Of a DNA stretch of 64,000 nucleotides, positions 28,849-41,305 are shown one piece after another. The notes under the pieces are model-generated. The model saw only the letters and a list, made by a program, of their open reading frames with translations, was not told the origin of the DNA and ran no database searches. The stretch lies in the NCBI RefSeq assembly GCF_910592395.1, contig NC_088315.1, forward strand, positions 2,914,501-2,978,500, read 5' to 3'. Numbering within the stretch: the stretch's first letter is position 1; every line of letters begins with the position of its first letter. The position numbers and the translations under genes were made by a program. The stretch comes from Lineus longissimus. Its lineage: Eukaryota > Nemertea > Pilidiophora > Heteronemertea > Lineidae.

Positions 28849-31441
28849 TGAGTGTATTCTGCCATGACACAAAATGATTTTTCTAACAAGATTTCGAAAT
28901 AATTTCCTGATACGATATGTGACGATACCGCAAACCACAAGATGATGAAAACACTATTTTTTGAACAAAGTGTATTAACAATAATGAAGATGCACACCAT
29001 ATACAATCAACAATAAGCCCATGTCACTTTCAAGTTTTTTTTCTCATTGTGTCCAGCTATCATGACAAAAAACTCTTTCTGGCACTATTCGTCATTGTGT
29101 CCTATTTCCTATGATCATTGCGGCGGAGATAATTTTTCCTCTTCCCTTAATATGTTTTGACCCTACCATGGGTACGCGGCAACACAACATCAAACTACAA
29201 AAGTCCGTTATTACCAAACATCTTTTATAAAACGCACTTAATCACAGATGACAGCACCTTATTCTTTGGTTCCTTTTATGACACGTCGGGCTATTTTTCA
29301 CCTTTAATTATCTGGAGATATTGAGTCAAGCCTCTATATTTAGAAGCACGAAGAAATATAACATTACTAACGGTGCCATATATAACATCCACATTGGGGT
29401 AGGTGTATTTATGGGTAGGGTCCTCTTTCTGGGCAACATAACACTTTAGAGTAAAGAGTGATGGAATAATTGTTGTCGCTGTGTAGTCACTTCAACCGAA
29501 AGCTGTTACAAGCAGTCACACTGCCGAAAAGGGACATGTCTCAGCTTCAAACGTGTGATGACAGCGGCAAGAGAAAATCTTGGCTCGAAATCAACTCTGG
29601 GAGATTTTCTTATAAGCTAGCGTCCTAGCCAATAACACTTAATAATTCTATAATTTCTGCAGAGGCTTCGGGCAAATTCTTTGATTCCCCAGCATTGCCA
29701 ATTAGTGTGTCCAAGGTGTTTTTAAATGATGTTTCATAACAAAAGGAAAGGTTTTACAAGAGATGTCAACGAATTAGATTTGTGGGTCAAACAACAAAGA
29801 CTTTATCAAATATTTTATTTCTCAGAAATGACTTTTATGATTAAATTACGACCTGAATTTGGTGTAAGCAGACTCGCATTAGAGGGTCATCCCCTACATG
29901 TCCCGGGTTCCATATGTCCTCGTCAAGGGGAAAGGTTAGGGCTGGGGTCAGGCGATCCGAAATTGTTCCTACCAGAAAGTCTTTTTAGCAACCTTCCCTT
30001 ACAACCGTGATACATATAACCCGGAACGCATTGAACCCACCCTTCGTAGTAGCATCATATACCTACGACATGAGGGTGTGATTAAACCATCCCATCACTC
30101 CTGAATGATCCACTTCACTAAACGACATGCAATGAAAATGATTGCGATGAGGCTAACATGATTAAGCTTAAACACAATGCTCCTAACGACCTGCCTCGCT
30201 GACTGGCCTACTTAAATCAATCTTGAGATGGACAGAGACAATCATCTGCCGTACCAAGGTGGATAGATTCCTCATCAATGTCCGCTAGAGTGACCAATCT
30301 CAATAGTGTCTTCCAGAGTGAACATGCTAGCTTTCCCTGCCCTGTGCTTCCTTGCAAGGTCATTCCTTTATTATTGATGGTATAAGGTCGTAAGTGCCAA
30401 ATCACATCAATCAATCGCAGGTGTTAAATATCATCCATCGCTTACAGTTTTAACCATGTCCAAAGTGCTTATGCTTTGGATTATGTGAAAGTGCTACCTG
30501 AGAGCATTATAGGGTTTCTTATACATTGCACCTTGTATATCTTGGGGCGCTTTGCATCTGAAACACCTTGTTTTGTTGTTCGACTGACAGAAGTTCTTGC
30601 CATAGTCGATTCTGTCTGACCTCACCAAAAGGTGGGTGTAATGTAGCGTTCTTTTTTAATCAAATATTCCTCAGTGAGTATCCTTTTGCCATTAACTAGA
30701 TTACCCTCTTTTTGCACTTTCCGACCCTAGTGGTATAAAAAATGGTAGAACAATCGTCAATTTTTTGCGGATCTTCTACCACTTGTTAACCTACTGTACA
30801 TCTTTTTCTATCATTTCTAAAATATTAACTAAGAATCATATACATGTAATAATTCTCTCTAAATTTTCGCCCTGGGAAGCCCGGAAACTGGGCATTGCCA
30901 ATGAAACCTTTTTCACCTTTAAAAGTTGCAAGAATAGATTTGTACACCCTGTATTTCCCGACAAAATGCTGCCTATAGGCCAACGTCACGCTGAACAACA
31001 GAACAAAGTCAAATGCAACCCTGTGACTGATACATACATGTAGGTATTTCATTCAGCAGCTGTTATGAGAGTGTTTATAATGACGTAGATGGGCCATAAA
31101 CCTTGCCAGGAAAGGTGTTATATCCAAAAGAAACAAAGGGATCGTAAACATTCATAATTATAGTACTTACGGAAGCAAATATAAAGTATGCCGTCAGACT
31201 TGCAAAGAAAGTCTATAATAACACGTTATTACCTGACTAAACGACTGCACCGGGTGTATCCTTAGGATCACGCGGTTCAGGGGTTCAGGGATTTCAAGGA
31301 CCTCTGCCCGCATGATCTCGCTGAACATATTCACCTCAGTGTCATTGTGCTCTAAGCTTAAGTTTGCGGAAGAGATAACGACAAGTTAAAATAAGTAACG
31401 CCAAAGTCAGTTACTTAACCTGTTTTGAACAACACAGATAA

Positions 31442-32140
31442 GTTAAGAGCGTATCACCATTAAAACCATACATGGAAGAATTGTATATTGCATGGCGTAA
31501 ATGTATTCGTCAGATTTTGTGTTTGCCATATCGCACTCATAATGACCTGTTACCAGCCATTATAAAGGACTGTAGCGTTCAAACTCAATTGGAGAAAAGG
31601 TTCGTAAAATTCATCAAAGGACTGCGGAAATCAGGAAATACACTCGTAAAGGTTACAGTTGGACTATTATTTGCCGGGAGCGTCTCATCAGTGGGGAAAA
31701 GTCTAACTATGGTGTTACAAAAGTACAACTGGAATAGGGATCAGCTGCCTGATGAATGTATAATGCTAAGGGACATCAATAGGGAATTTTGGGGATTGGG
31801 GCATAATAGGGTTGCCATACAAGTTAGGGAATTGCTTGAAATGCGGGAGGCAGGGAATCATATTCTCACAAAAGAGGAAATAGACATGATAATTAACTTT
31901 TTGTGTACAGGTTGATTTGATGGAGTATTGTTTTTGGTGTTAGTTTTATTGTGATAGTTCAAGATACTAATGTAACTTATTCAGAATCATCTCCAAGAAT
32001 GAGAGGTTTTCGGATTCGACTCTCAGTCTTACCTTTTACTTTGTTTGCCTTATCGTAAACTTGTATTTGCACCCAACTCTGTTGTCTTATTGCACCTTAT
32101 TTTTTGTTATCTGTACAACGGAAAGTAGTACGAATAAACA
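31442..32140 (+). mobile_element. 5'-truncated LINE (non-LTR retrotransposon), 3' end
   Basis: The open frame and the AT-rich stretch after it look like the 3' end of a LINE, with the end placed near 32140 at a run of aataaacatatatatt. The upstream part (endonuclease and catalytic reverse transcriptase) is absent, as is usual for 5'-truncated insertions. No clear target-site duplication was found. Confidence 0.6.
31472..31915 (+). pseudogene. C-terminal fragment of a LINE reverse-transcriptase polyprotein
   Basis: A 147-codon open frame with the conserved tail of LINE ORF2 proteins: an AWRKCIRQILCLPYRTHNDLLP segment (split here as AWRKCIRQI / LCLPYRTHNDLLP), then QLEKRFVKFIKGLRKSGN. The W..R.I..LPYRTH..LLP...I pattern, with a later QLxxRFxKF and a Ser-Gly-Asn, is typical of the region after the RT domain. 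In-frame codons extend about 10 residues upstream of the first ATG to a stop near 31440. The Y/F-x-D-D catalytic box and the endonuclease are missing, so the copy cannot act on its own. Confidence 0.75.
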
Positions 32141-32372
32141 TATATATTACGAGTGAAGGAATTTGGTACTACTCACCCGGCCGTCCGGCGCAAGTCTGCT
32201 GACAAGGTATAGATTGGATTGCTTTATCCATACTAGTACTTGCCATTACGTATGTGGATGGATTCATCAAGATTTTGATTTGTAAACCATTTTGCAAATT
32301 TATCTTGACCTTGACTATGTTGACTCCTTCTGTATTACCCCTCCTGTCCTTTAATGAGTAAGATAAGTTTAA

Positions 32373-32639
32373 ACACGAAGCAATGGATCCTGTCGTTTCG
32401 TCACCAAATCATCATCTCGTCCTTCCCCATCTGCTTCTCAAGAGATTTCCGCGGCAAAAAAAATTATTCAAGCAAAAACTACAATAAATGAAAAGACACC
32501 ATACGCAGTAATTGATTTTCACGTGTATGATGACAGGTGGATGGTTGGTGTAAGGTATTTTTGTGATGGACAGCCCCTTGATGATGACGGATCTGTCTGG
32601 TGTGCCTCCGCCATTGACGCTGACATGTTGAGTAGGTAA
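32373..32639 (+). other. ATG-less open frame with exon-like edges, unrecognised
   Basis: An open stretch of 88 codons has protein-like composition near its end (TPYAVIDFHVYDDRWMVGV, then RYFCDGQPLDDDGSVWCA). A possible acceptor (ctcctgtcctttaatgag, ending 32357) precedes it and an AG|GTAATC donor-like site occurs at 32635/32636. The nearest ATG (32383) is in another frame that closes after about 34 codons. It could be an internal exon, a decayed transposon gene piece, or chance. No family recognised. Confidence 0.25.
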
Positions 32640-35600
32640 TCAACTTCCTGAGGTGACAGGTTACACATCCACGTGTCAGTCAGGGTATATTATTGTAGTC
32701 ATTCCTCTAGTCAGGAGGTGACAAACGAACTTTGGAGGATTGAGGGAATTTGTACACCTTATGCGGTATCTTATCGAACGCCTATCCATATACCGTTTTT
32801 TAGAAAAAAAAATTCCTAAAATAAATTTAGAAAAAAAATTACCATCACATTTCTGGACTCTAAAGAAAAAAAAGTAGAAACCACCAGAGCATTAAATTGA
32901 GATGGAAGATGTAAGAAGATGGGATTTCACAAATAACAATACCTGTATATACAGAATGTAGATAGTCTTTAGTTTTACATGTAAGCATTAACATCAATCG
33001 TCTGTATCATGTGGCGACCAGTGAAATTAAATTTGATTGTACATAGTGCTGTAAAGTACACTTCACAGACTCTCACAGTCAGCTTTCTGAAAGCATAATT
33101 TAATTCGGAAAATTTAGGCCCTCAGAACTGTTCTTTCAGATCAAGCGTTATTCTGCAATGAAACGGAAACGTATTCTCTGATGCCAGTTGTTCAGTGGGC
33201 GAGTGTGGGTGAGAAGCTGGTGTTTGAACACTCATGGTTGTCTGCTTACTCAATAACCCCCGCCCACAAAATTTCCAGGTTTTTGCGACTAAAAAAAGCT
33301 CAGTGGCTTCAAAAGGAATTTTCCTACGCCTTTTCGTTATTGGGAAGGAAATCCCTCGGTTAGGTGAAGACTACCATCAACTATGACATCTTAAATCTAG
33401 GAGGACATGTTACTACGATCTGTCTCCTCAGTGTCACACTCTTTGGTGACTACAACATCTGCTCAGTATGATCGGGACAAACAGATAGCAGTGTTCATAA
33501 ACATAGCAAGATCTAACAGGTAACTTCCCAGCCAGACACCACAGTTTATGGCGAATCGGGATATCCGTGTAGGTATTCCTCCCTACTTCCGAGCTCATAT
33601 CCTGAAATTAATCCCAACCCGTATTGGGGGAAATAGGGGGTAATAAGAATCTCGCCACTATCCGTGACTAAACTCTCAGTTGCTTATAGTTCCTCTCACG
33701 TCTGTCATCCATCAAATATCACTAGGTTTGGTCACGTTTTGTTTTTTTCTATTTCTCTCTATACGACAGTGCTTATTTTGCCAGAGCAGCTCACAGTTTA
33801 CATTGCAAAACACTTATTCCTTTATATCAATAAAGAGAGAAGGGATATACCTAATCATGGTGTATCGTGATTTAATGTGCATTCTTCCAAAATTCCCAAA
33901 ATTCTCTTTCTTTGTTGTCTCATGCACAGACTTTGTCGCTGATCAAAAACATCAATTCCACAGTTGTCTTCTGTCAAAGAAGAATAAAATAAAACATTTT
34001 ATAACATGATGCATCTCCCTTTGAAAAAAGCTTTTTTAGCATCTCACCTTTGCGCTTAGTCGTAGTGCCAAGACAAGATAAGGATTGTACATACAATCCT
34101 TTAAAGAGGATGAAAGCGTTTATCTGCTTGGCAAGACATCAAAGGAATTGAAAAAAGGGTTACTTCCATCTCACTAGTATAAAGTGACGTACTGATTTAA
34201 AAGGGCGAGGGGTATCTCATAATTGTTTTCGATGCAAAACAACAGCAGCAAAACAAATAACATAACTAAAGGTATTTTTTTCTGTAAAGTAACACTTTTA
34301 ATGATAACGTGCAGTTTACGTTTGAACCATCACATTTTCACTTATTGGACTTCACACAACATACTGGTTCACCCGGGCCTTTAACCTTTCAGAGCGGTGG
34401 AAAAGTTACGCTGGTTACTGCTGCCCTCCTCATCCCTTGAAGAGCTCTTGCTTAGAGCTCAGGCTCTTCTTTACGACGCCAATTTCAGTCTGGTTTCTGA
34501 CTGCCCGACCCCATCCAAGGTTCCTGAACGTTCCACCATTGCCTCGGCTGATTACATCTGTAGATAGCTCTAGAAAAAAGTTTTTAGATCGGATTTCTCA
34601 GGTTTGCTGAGGTTATGTGTAAGATGATTCCGGTTCTTACGAATATAATGGCCTAAGATGGGGATCCAAATCGAATTTACATGTAGACAGGAAGAGCTAA
34701 ATTGTAAATTTTGCAAGATATTTACTTTTCACCGACGTTGTACGGAAAACCATTTCGAGAATCCCATTAAAAATACCCGATACATTAGTTTCCGTATCGA
34801 ATCACAATAAACTGGCTCTTGGTATTTTGATATTGTTGACATACATGTACATGTATCCCAGATAATTCGCACCGGTCTGAAACATGTCGCTAAGTCTCAA
34901 CTCACAAACTTATTGAATCGAAAAAAGGCTTACCTACGATAGCACGATATCACGACGCTTCTGATGCTTGGTTATACCCCTTAAAGTACACGCCTTTCGT
35001 TTGGAACACCTGAACCCAATGCTCATAAGGTGATAATCATTATTTGCAACCGTTGATTGCTGACTGTGCGTCAGATTTTTGGAGTGCCCTCAATAAAGAC
35101 AGCATCAATCGTTCTCTAGAATCTGTCTTCCGCTGACAGGTTGGTATCATTCTGTTTCCGAATATTAAAGCGTTTGGAGTACCGTACTCGTACAATGTCA
35201 TATATCATGCAGATCCCCGCTCTTCGTGGCCCACGCCGTGTACTTTAATTAACATACAAGGGAAAAGGTAACTCCCCTATCTCTCTGATGACTGTTTCTC
35301 GATCCCATGTTTTCTTCAAGACACCGGATCGAGAGTTTCGCAAACTCGTAATACACGGATTTTGATTTTAATTTTCTGGGGCGACAGTGCTTTCAGTGCT
35401 TTTTTAAAAATGATGCACGAAAGGTACTTTTAATAAATATTTTCTCAATTGCTTAGGAAAATCCTCATTTTATCGACGTATTTTCCCATGTGAAGTAAAA
35501 AAACTAATCGGAACGCATGCCTGGTAAATCAGTCGTTGTTGGTATAGAAGCGGTTGGCCACCTCTCGCCCTTAACACGTCTGATATCAGTATAAATGGGC

Positions 35601-37144
35601 CCCGGGGACGTCATGATTGACTCAGGTCGGGGCTCGCTAGCCTCTGGGAGATTCTGATACCGCGTAATTAATCATTTCTCATATAGAGGAAACAATAGAC
35701 ACGTGTATAGGTTGCTTAGGTAAGTGAAAGCAAGTAGTTTGTATTTTGTAACCACAGAGTAAATAGTGGCGTCAGTATTTTAATCTCCTCCTTTTTTGAA
35801 ATAATGCTGGCCTCTCGGGTGAGATTCTCTTGCAATATACAACTTTGTATGTACTTCGACAGAACATAATAAAAGAGTGTTTTCTTTTAAATTTATGTCT
35901 TAATCATTAAACATTATTTCAATCCATATACATTTTCTGTTATGCAAGCGCGCTGACCTTGTTGAGGAATTTGGCAGAAGGTGACGTCGAAGCATCACGG
36001 CTTTGTTATCTGTTGTACGCGTTTATCTTGTGGGAGAAGATTAATGAAAAAGGTATGCTCGTGTTAATGATAAAAATGATGGATTGCCTTTTCGAACTGC
36101 GACATCAAACTTTGCAAAGCTGACATATTTTGTTGCCTTGAACAACGCAATACGAGAACAGTAACAGTCTATCGTTGTCTGGTTCGAATGAAGAAAGATT
36201 ACATGTCATTACGGAAAATGATAGCAAAGCCATTTGCAGGCGAGAAAAAGACATCGAAGACACATCACTTTTCATAAGGATTTGGTGTTATGAGGTGCGT
36301 CGAATAAAATGTCTGATACAAGGTGTTGCCAAAGAAGCTAATGTTCTTGTTTTTTCAATGAAAATGACAATGCTTCTTTGTGGTTACCGGCAATGTAACA
36401 AATACCGGCATACAAGTTTTATCTTTTTCAATCGCGGGAACATAACAGAGGCAATGGTTCTTTCCACACCGTGCATGTTTCCATTTTGCCAATTCAGATG
36501 CCCAATAAAAGCATTCGCATGCAACATGTCAATCATAAAATTTGAACATATCTACTGCTTTGCCCTTTTAGAATAGTAGAAAACAGGCCCACGGACTTCA
36601 GTGTTAAAAAGTTAGTTTGTGTTGTCGACGAATGTGTTGTTGACAACATACAGCTCATGATTCACTGAATTACCAGCTCGGCAAACTTTGCCCTTTCCCG
36701 CTGGAAATGCCTTTCTTCGCCAAAGGAATTTAAAATCATTACGACCACTGTACGTCGTGGCGTTTTAGTATTTAGAACCAGAAGGCTTGTTCATCATAGT
36801 TACATGTATGTTTTTATAGTAAACTTGTTAAAGACTCATTCACTTTGAACAATACATGTTTACCTCTTCTGCGGTTTAAACTTCGCCTTTTACGCTGGAA
36901 ATTAAGTAGTCGTGATAGATAATAACCGCAAACATGACACAGAAAAAACAAGCGCACAATATTGCTCAAGGAGGTGGTAAAGGGAAGTAGCACTATTCAT
37001 AAAAGTGCATTCAGCTTTAGGGTTTTTCCTTCCCACCTTATATGTACATGATTTAGGTCCGTGATGTTTTGGAAAGATCTTGTCTCGGAAACTTGGCTAC
37101 TGACAATGTATCGACATTAGCTAAGGAATTTGATACCGAGCTGC

Positions 37145-37279
37145 TGGTCCTTAGTGGCTGTCTTATCAAGACCGCTGGGTAGACCGTAAATGCACACCAA
37201 AACCAAAGTCAGCAGCCGGGGTTTGGGGCGTAATTTGGGGTCTATATTCCAGCGGTCTTGATTAGACAACCAATAACCA
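37145..37279. repeat. Degenerate palindromic element (MITE relic)
   Basis: The inner arms, ggctgtcttatcaagaccgc (37156 on) and the complement ending near 37271, match at 21 of 23 positions including the next tgg. Weaker complementarity continues outwards to 37145/37279 and inwards through tagacc and ccaaaacc, so almost the whole 135 bp can fold back. No clear flanking duplication. Confidence 0.6.
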
Positions 37280-38016
37280 ATGACGAAGGCCATTCTTGGG
37301 ATACGACTCGCTTGCTTCTAAACAATGCATCCATCACCCTCCCTCCTGTACATTATACCTACATGTATATCAGTGGTTGTGTCACTGTCACATTAAAGCA
37401 ATCCTCATGGTCCTATATAGCGATGCCTATTACATGAATTTTTTTCATAATGTTTCGGCTTGAGGGCCAACTTTGCTAATGGCAGTCCACAGGGGAAGCT
37501 TTGTAAGCCAGGGCGCTCGACAGACTCCCGACGTTTGGCGAGACGTGCTTCTATTGACGACCCAAATGCCAAGGTAACACTGGTAAATGTAGTTTAAACT
37601 TTACGTTTGTTATTATCCACCAGTGGCTTTGAGCTAATACTGATATGAAAGGGCTTTCCTGACAACCTGACGCGATCCATTAATTAATAAACAGAAAAAC
37701 CTATATATACTGTGAAAATTCAAGAAAGGTCCAAGAAAGGCAGGGCCTTCTTTCTTTAACATTTTAGACGGGATGGGGCAATAGACAATTCCCTATTCAC
37801 TGCCTTTCTTTCTTCATTGATATCAACGCCGGGCCCAGTATTCCTTTGACTATATACATGTACATACTTATGGTGGTTAAGATATGACCATGAAAGGTCC
37901 CACAATTGTTCTCTGCCCCTTGCTCTTCACTGGACGGATTATAAATTGCTACGACCACAATAGGTGCACTATATACCATTATTCATGTACATTGTACGTC
38001 GCAGTTAAACGAATTC

Positions 38017-38100
38017 AGGCCATGCCCAATACTCGGTCTATTGTCTTCAAACAAAGACCACTCGCACCAAGGCCCAAATTCACATTGTTCTATAGTCTTA
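38017..38100 (+). repeat. Dispersed repeat, copy 1
   Basis: attcaggccatgccc, then ctcgcaccaaggccc, then attcacattgttctatagtc occur in the same order and similar spacing as at 41216-41305. Probably a SINE or other short element; the ends are not defined. Confidence 0.45.
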
Positions 38101-38817
38101 TCAATGAAACGTCTTCTGGGTGGTTGATAAGCCAAACAAAAGGGCAAATAAACGTTAGGACTGCAAAGTCACTTCTAAGAAGAGTGATTGTAAGCTCTTC
38201 TGCAATAGACCATTTTTGTCTGGCATAGTTTGTGAGTTTTTTTTCAATCACGTTACTTCCTTACTCAAGGATAATCATTGTCCAAATCATCTGCAGCAAG
38301 AGTTTTCATATGACCGCTAGGAGGCTAAAAAATAGAACCGCAATCGTAGTCGTGGGTGTATTCGCTCCTTCCGATCGGCGACTTGACACCCACAATATTT
38401 TTGAGAAGACGAAGTTCTGTCGGTCAACCACCACTAGATTCACGATTCTTTGTCAAATAGAGCACTTGCGTGGTACAAGGTATTTTGTATACCCAAACAT
38501 CTGAAATTATCCTCAATTATGCCACTGATTTACGCCGGTGGCGGAGGAATCAGTCCAAATGACTTTGATTGGCGACACCAACAACATCATTACGCTAACT
38601 AGAGATGATTGCGCCTGTGCCCTTTGAGCCTTTAATGAGGATTCGTACTTTTGCCCTAGGATGAATCCTTTATTCGTCACTTGTTAGCGCTGTGGATCTG
38701 ATGAATGTGCAAATGTCTTGGAGTGTTGATTTATTGCATTCCCCATCTTTTTACTATTATTTTGAGGACGAACGAAATAAACTGCGCTCTGTGATCATCC
38801 GGTCAAAAAAGCAATTT

Positions 38818-38875
38818 TACAAGAAGAGCTTTTGTACAACAGAAGAGCTCTTGTAGACAAGAAGAACTCCTTTAC
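38818..38875 (+). repeat. Degenerate ~18-bp tandem repeat
   Basis: Three units built on acaagaagagcttttg / acaacagaagagctcttg / agacaagaagaactcc. Confidence 0.5.
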
Positions 38876-41215
38876 CCTCTTGTCTTGATTCTCTCTCCAC
38901 TACACACTTGATATTTCATCTTCAACGCACCTCCAGATTCCGTTTCGTTCAAGGCTAGACGCTGAGATCGTTGTTGAGCCGGAAAATGATCGCTTTGATC
39001 CCCATCCAATCCTATTTAAGCTACGAACACTCTGATCTCCTGGATGTTTTAATCGAACAAATGTAGTATGATCTGTAGTACATTTATACATGTACATGTG
39101 TCGCTATGAAACACTGAAAGAGTTGCTTTTCTCATCTGTTGATATCGACAATGTTATTATTGAAAACAAAACATGAAAGGATGTTCTTAACAACGTGTAA
39201 TTCCAAACGTATTATGTCATCGACGAACAAGTCTGATGAATTAAGGACAAGTAGCAAGTAAACTGTTTGGACCTTTTTAGTCTCATTTACTAAACACCAA
39301 CGACTTCACTTTAATCAATCACTCATCACTTTATCAGTTAAATAATCAGCACCATTTAGTGTCGAATCGATTTATCAAAGTCCGATTGAAATTAACAAGA
39401 GTGATGAAGTAGACTGATGATCATCTATCAATCGCTTGCCACGGGACTGCATCTATTAAAGACCTGGGTTATTCGTTCAAAGTTTGAAATAATGAATACT
39501 GTCTCGTAGATATACAGTTGCTATGCATAACCAGAGTCAAACCTCATTGTATCTTCATGCCTCCTGCACAATGGCAATGTTTATCTCTGTTTCAACTGCC
39601 GGACGGGTTCAAACGAAAGAATCACGCCTTTAACATAGAACGATGGAATAATTTTGCTTATCGTGTCAATATTCAACAGTACATTTCACTGGAAATAATT
39701 AAACAGCATCTCAATTACCTGTCAGTTTGAGATTTTTTTCCCTCAGTTGGGTTTACATATACTTCAAGTTGACGACGTGTTCCTTTGAGAACTAACAAGT
39801 CATTTCCGAAGAGGGGGCGAGGATTCACGATTTCACGTTCACCCCACTTCATTATACATGTACATTGCAATGTCAATTGGGGTTTTGTTTTCATCATGAC
39901 CGCGGGCATCATGTAAGGTTTCCGTAGGATTTTTCTGTTGAGTTGAATGATCACTGATGACAAGAGATTCATCCACTCCAGATTGGCAGCCCTTAAGAAT
40001 AACTTGAGCCGCCGGTTGCAAAGCTGTAACTGACGGCCATAGATCTTTGTATGACAATGCGACCCAACGTCACAGTTTTTGTCGTTGTCTGTTCTTCATC
40101 TTTGAGGATGTCTTTTTCTTTGAACTTGTCAAACGCCGATTTCTTCCTTTAACTCCTTTTTCTAACGAGATGTAATTTCCTTTGATCTTTCAAGTGAGCT
40201 CGTTGAGTATCAAGATTGTAAACAAGGAGGTTGAGGAGTTACACTTTTTTCATAACTTGCTTCTTTTTCATATCGTTTGCTACTTATTTGCTGGTACTTG
40301 AGCCTTATCTAAAAGGTGCTGGCTGGTTGAACAAAGGAGGCCCAGTTGCCATAAAAAGCATTTGGAAAACACTGTACGTGTTCTCCAAAGTCACGTAGTC
40401 TTAAATATCAAAGAACAATCGGCCTCTCGTAATTAGGCGAATCGACTTTCTGCTGGTACAAATCGTATTTACAGGGTTCTTTATGTGTGAATCTACATGA
40501 TCTATAAGACATCTGATCCAACCATTGATGATTTTTCTCGGTGCAACGTGCCTGTGGCACGGCGGCATTATTGGGTGTGGTAGTTCCGCAGGGGTCTCGC
40601 TCATTACAACATGCACGCGCTAATCGTTGTTTACCCACAAATTCAGTGAGGTTGTGTGAGGTTTGAAATGTACCTCAGGGAAATTCAAGAACCTGTAATT
40701 TACACATAAGTAGTTTAAATGAGGCGCTTTCTTGATCGATGGTGGCTTAAATATGAAACGTGTTATGCGTCATAAAGTGACAAAAGTGATTGCTAGTGTG
40801 GAGTTGATTCTGAAAATCAGCTTGCCTCATACAATTAAAAAGGTGGTATGTAACAGTTCTCTTGTCCCGAAACAGGATATTCAAACATGTTGGTAAAGCT
40901 ATACGTTACCCGGTATCAGAATGACGACCAACGCAACTGAGGTATTTGATCGCGACATTTAGACTAAAACTTATTGCTGTGTCAAACAGAGAAAACACAT
41001 AAATTCAATGTTATCACATGTCCCGTCAATAAATGTGCCAGCGGGTATCTCATTAATTCCTGTGCAGATTTTTTCAAAGATTTGCTAACAATGTAGACAA
41101 TAAAACATGCTTTATGATTGCTCGACGCTAACTACTCGACTTGGCCGGACGCTAATCTGTATCACCTCTCCACAAACAATCGCTAAGTATTACATAATCG
41201 CTAAGTATTACAACA

Positions 41216-41305
41216 TTCAGGCCGTGCCCTGTTTGTTAACAAAACCGGCTCGCACCAAGGCCTCAGTTCCCATTGTGGCTATTGTCTTTTCAAAGGGGGA
41301 TCAGG
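41216..41305 (+). repeat. Dispersed repeat, copy 2
   Basis: attcaggccgtgccc, ctcgcaccaaggcct and gttcccattgtggctattg match copy 1 at 38017-38100. A short tandem duplication of about 19 bp (aatcgctaagtattaca) precedes it at 41179-41213. Confidence 0.45.

Larger units (their letters stand above)
26706..31441. other. No gene recognised
   Basis: Contains the tandem duplication (27.9 kb) and the micro-palindrome (28.8 kb). A 146-codon frame at 27174-27614 is made of aca/cac-rich low-complexity sequence encoding Thr-His runs and is not a credible gene. Confidence 0.5.

Noticed and set aside
30217-30414. Minus-strand frame with GSTGQGK, resembling a Walker A of an ABC transporter
   Set aside because: The Ser/Thr after Lys is missing, there is no ATG, and no ABC signature motif or Walker B follows. 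Probably chance.
30945-30965. Second mariner end (caccctgta) pairing with the one at 51150
   Set aside because: 20 kb away, only a short match and poor agreement after the first ten bases.
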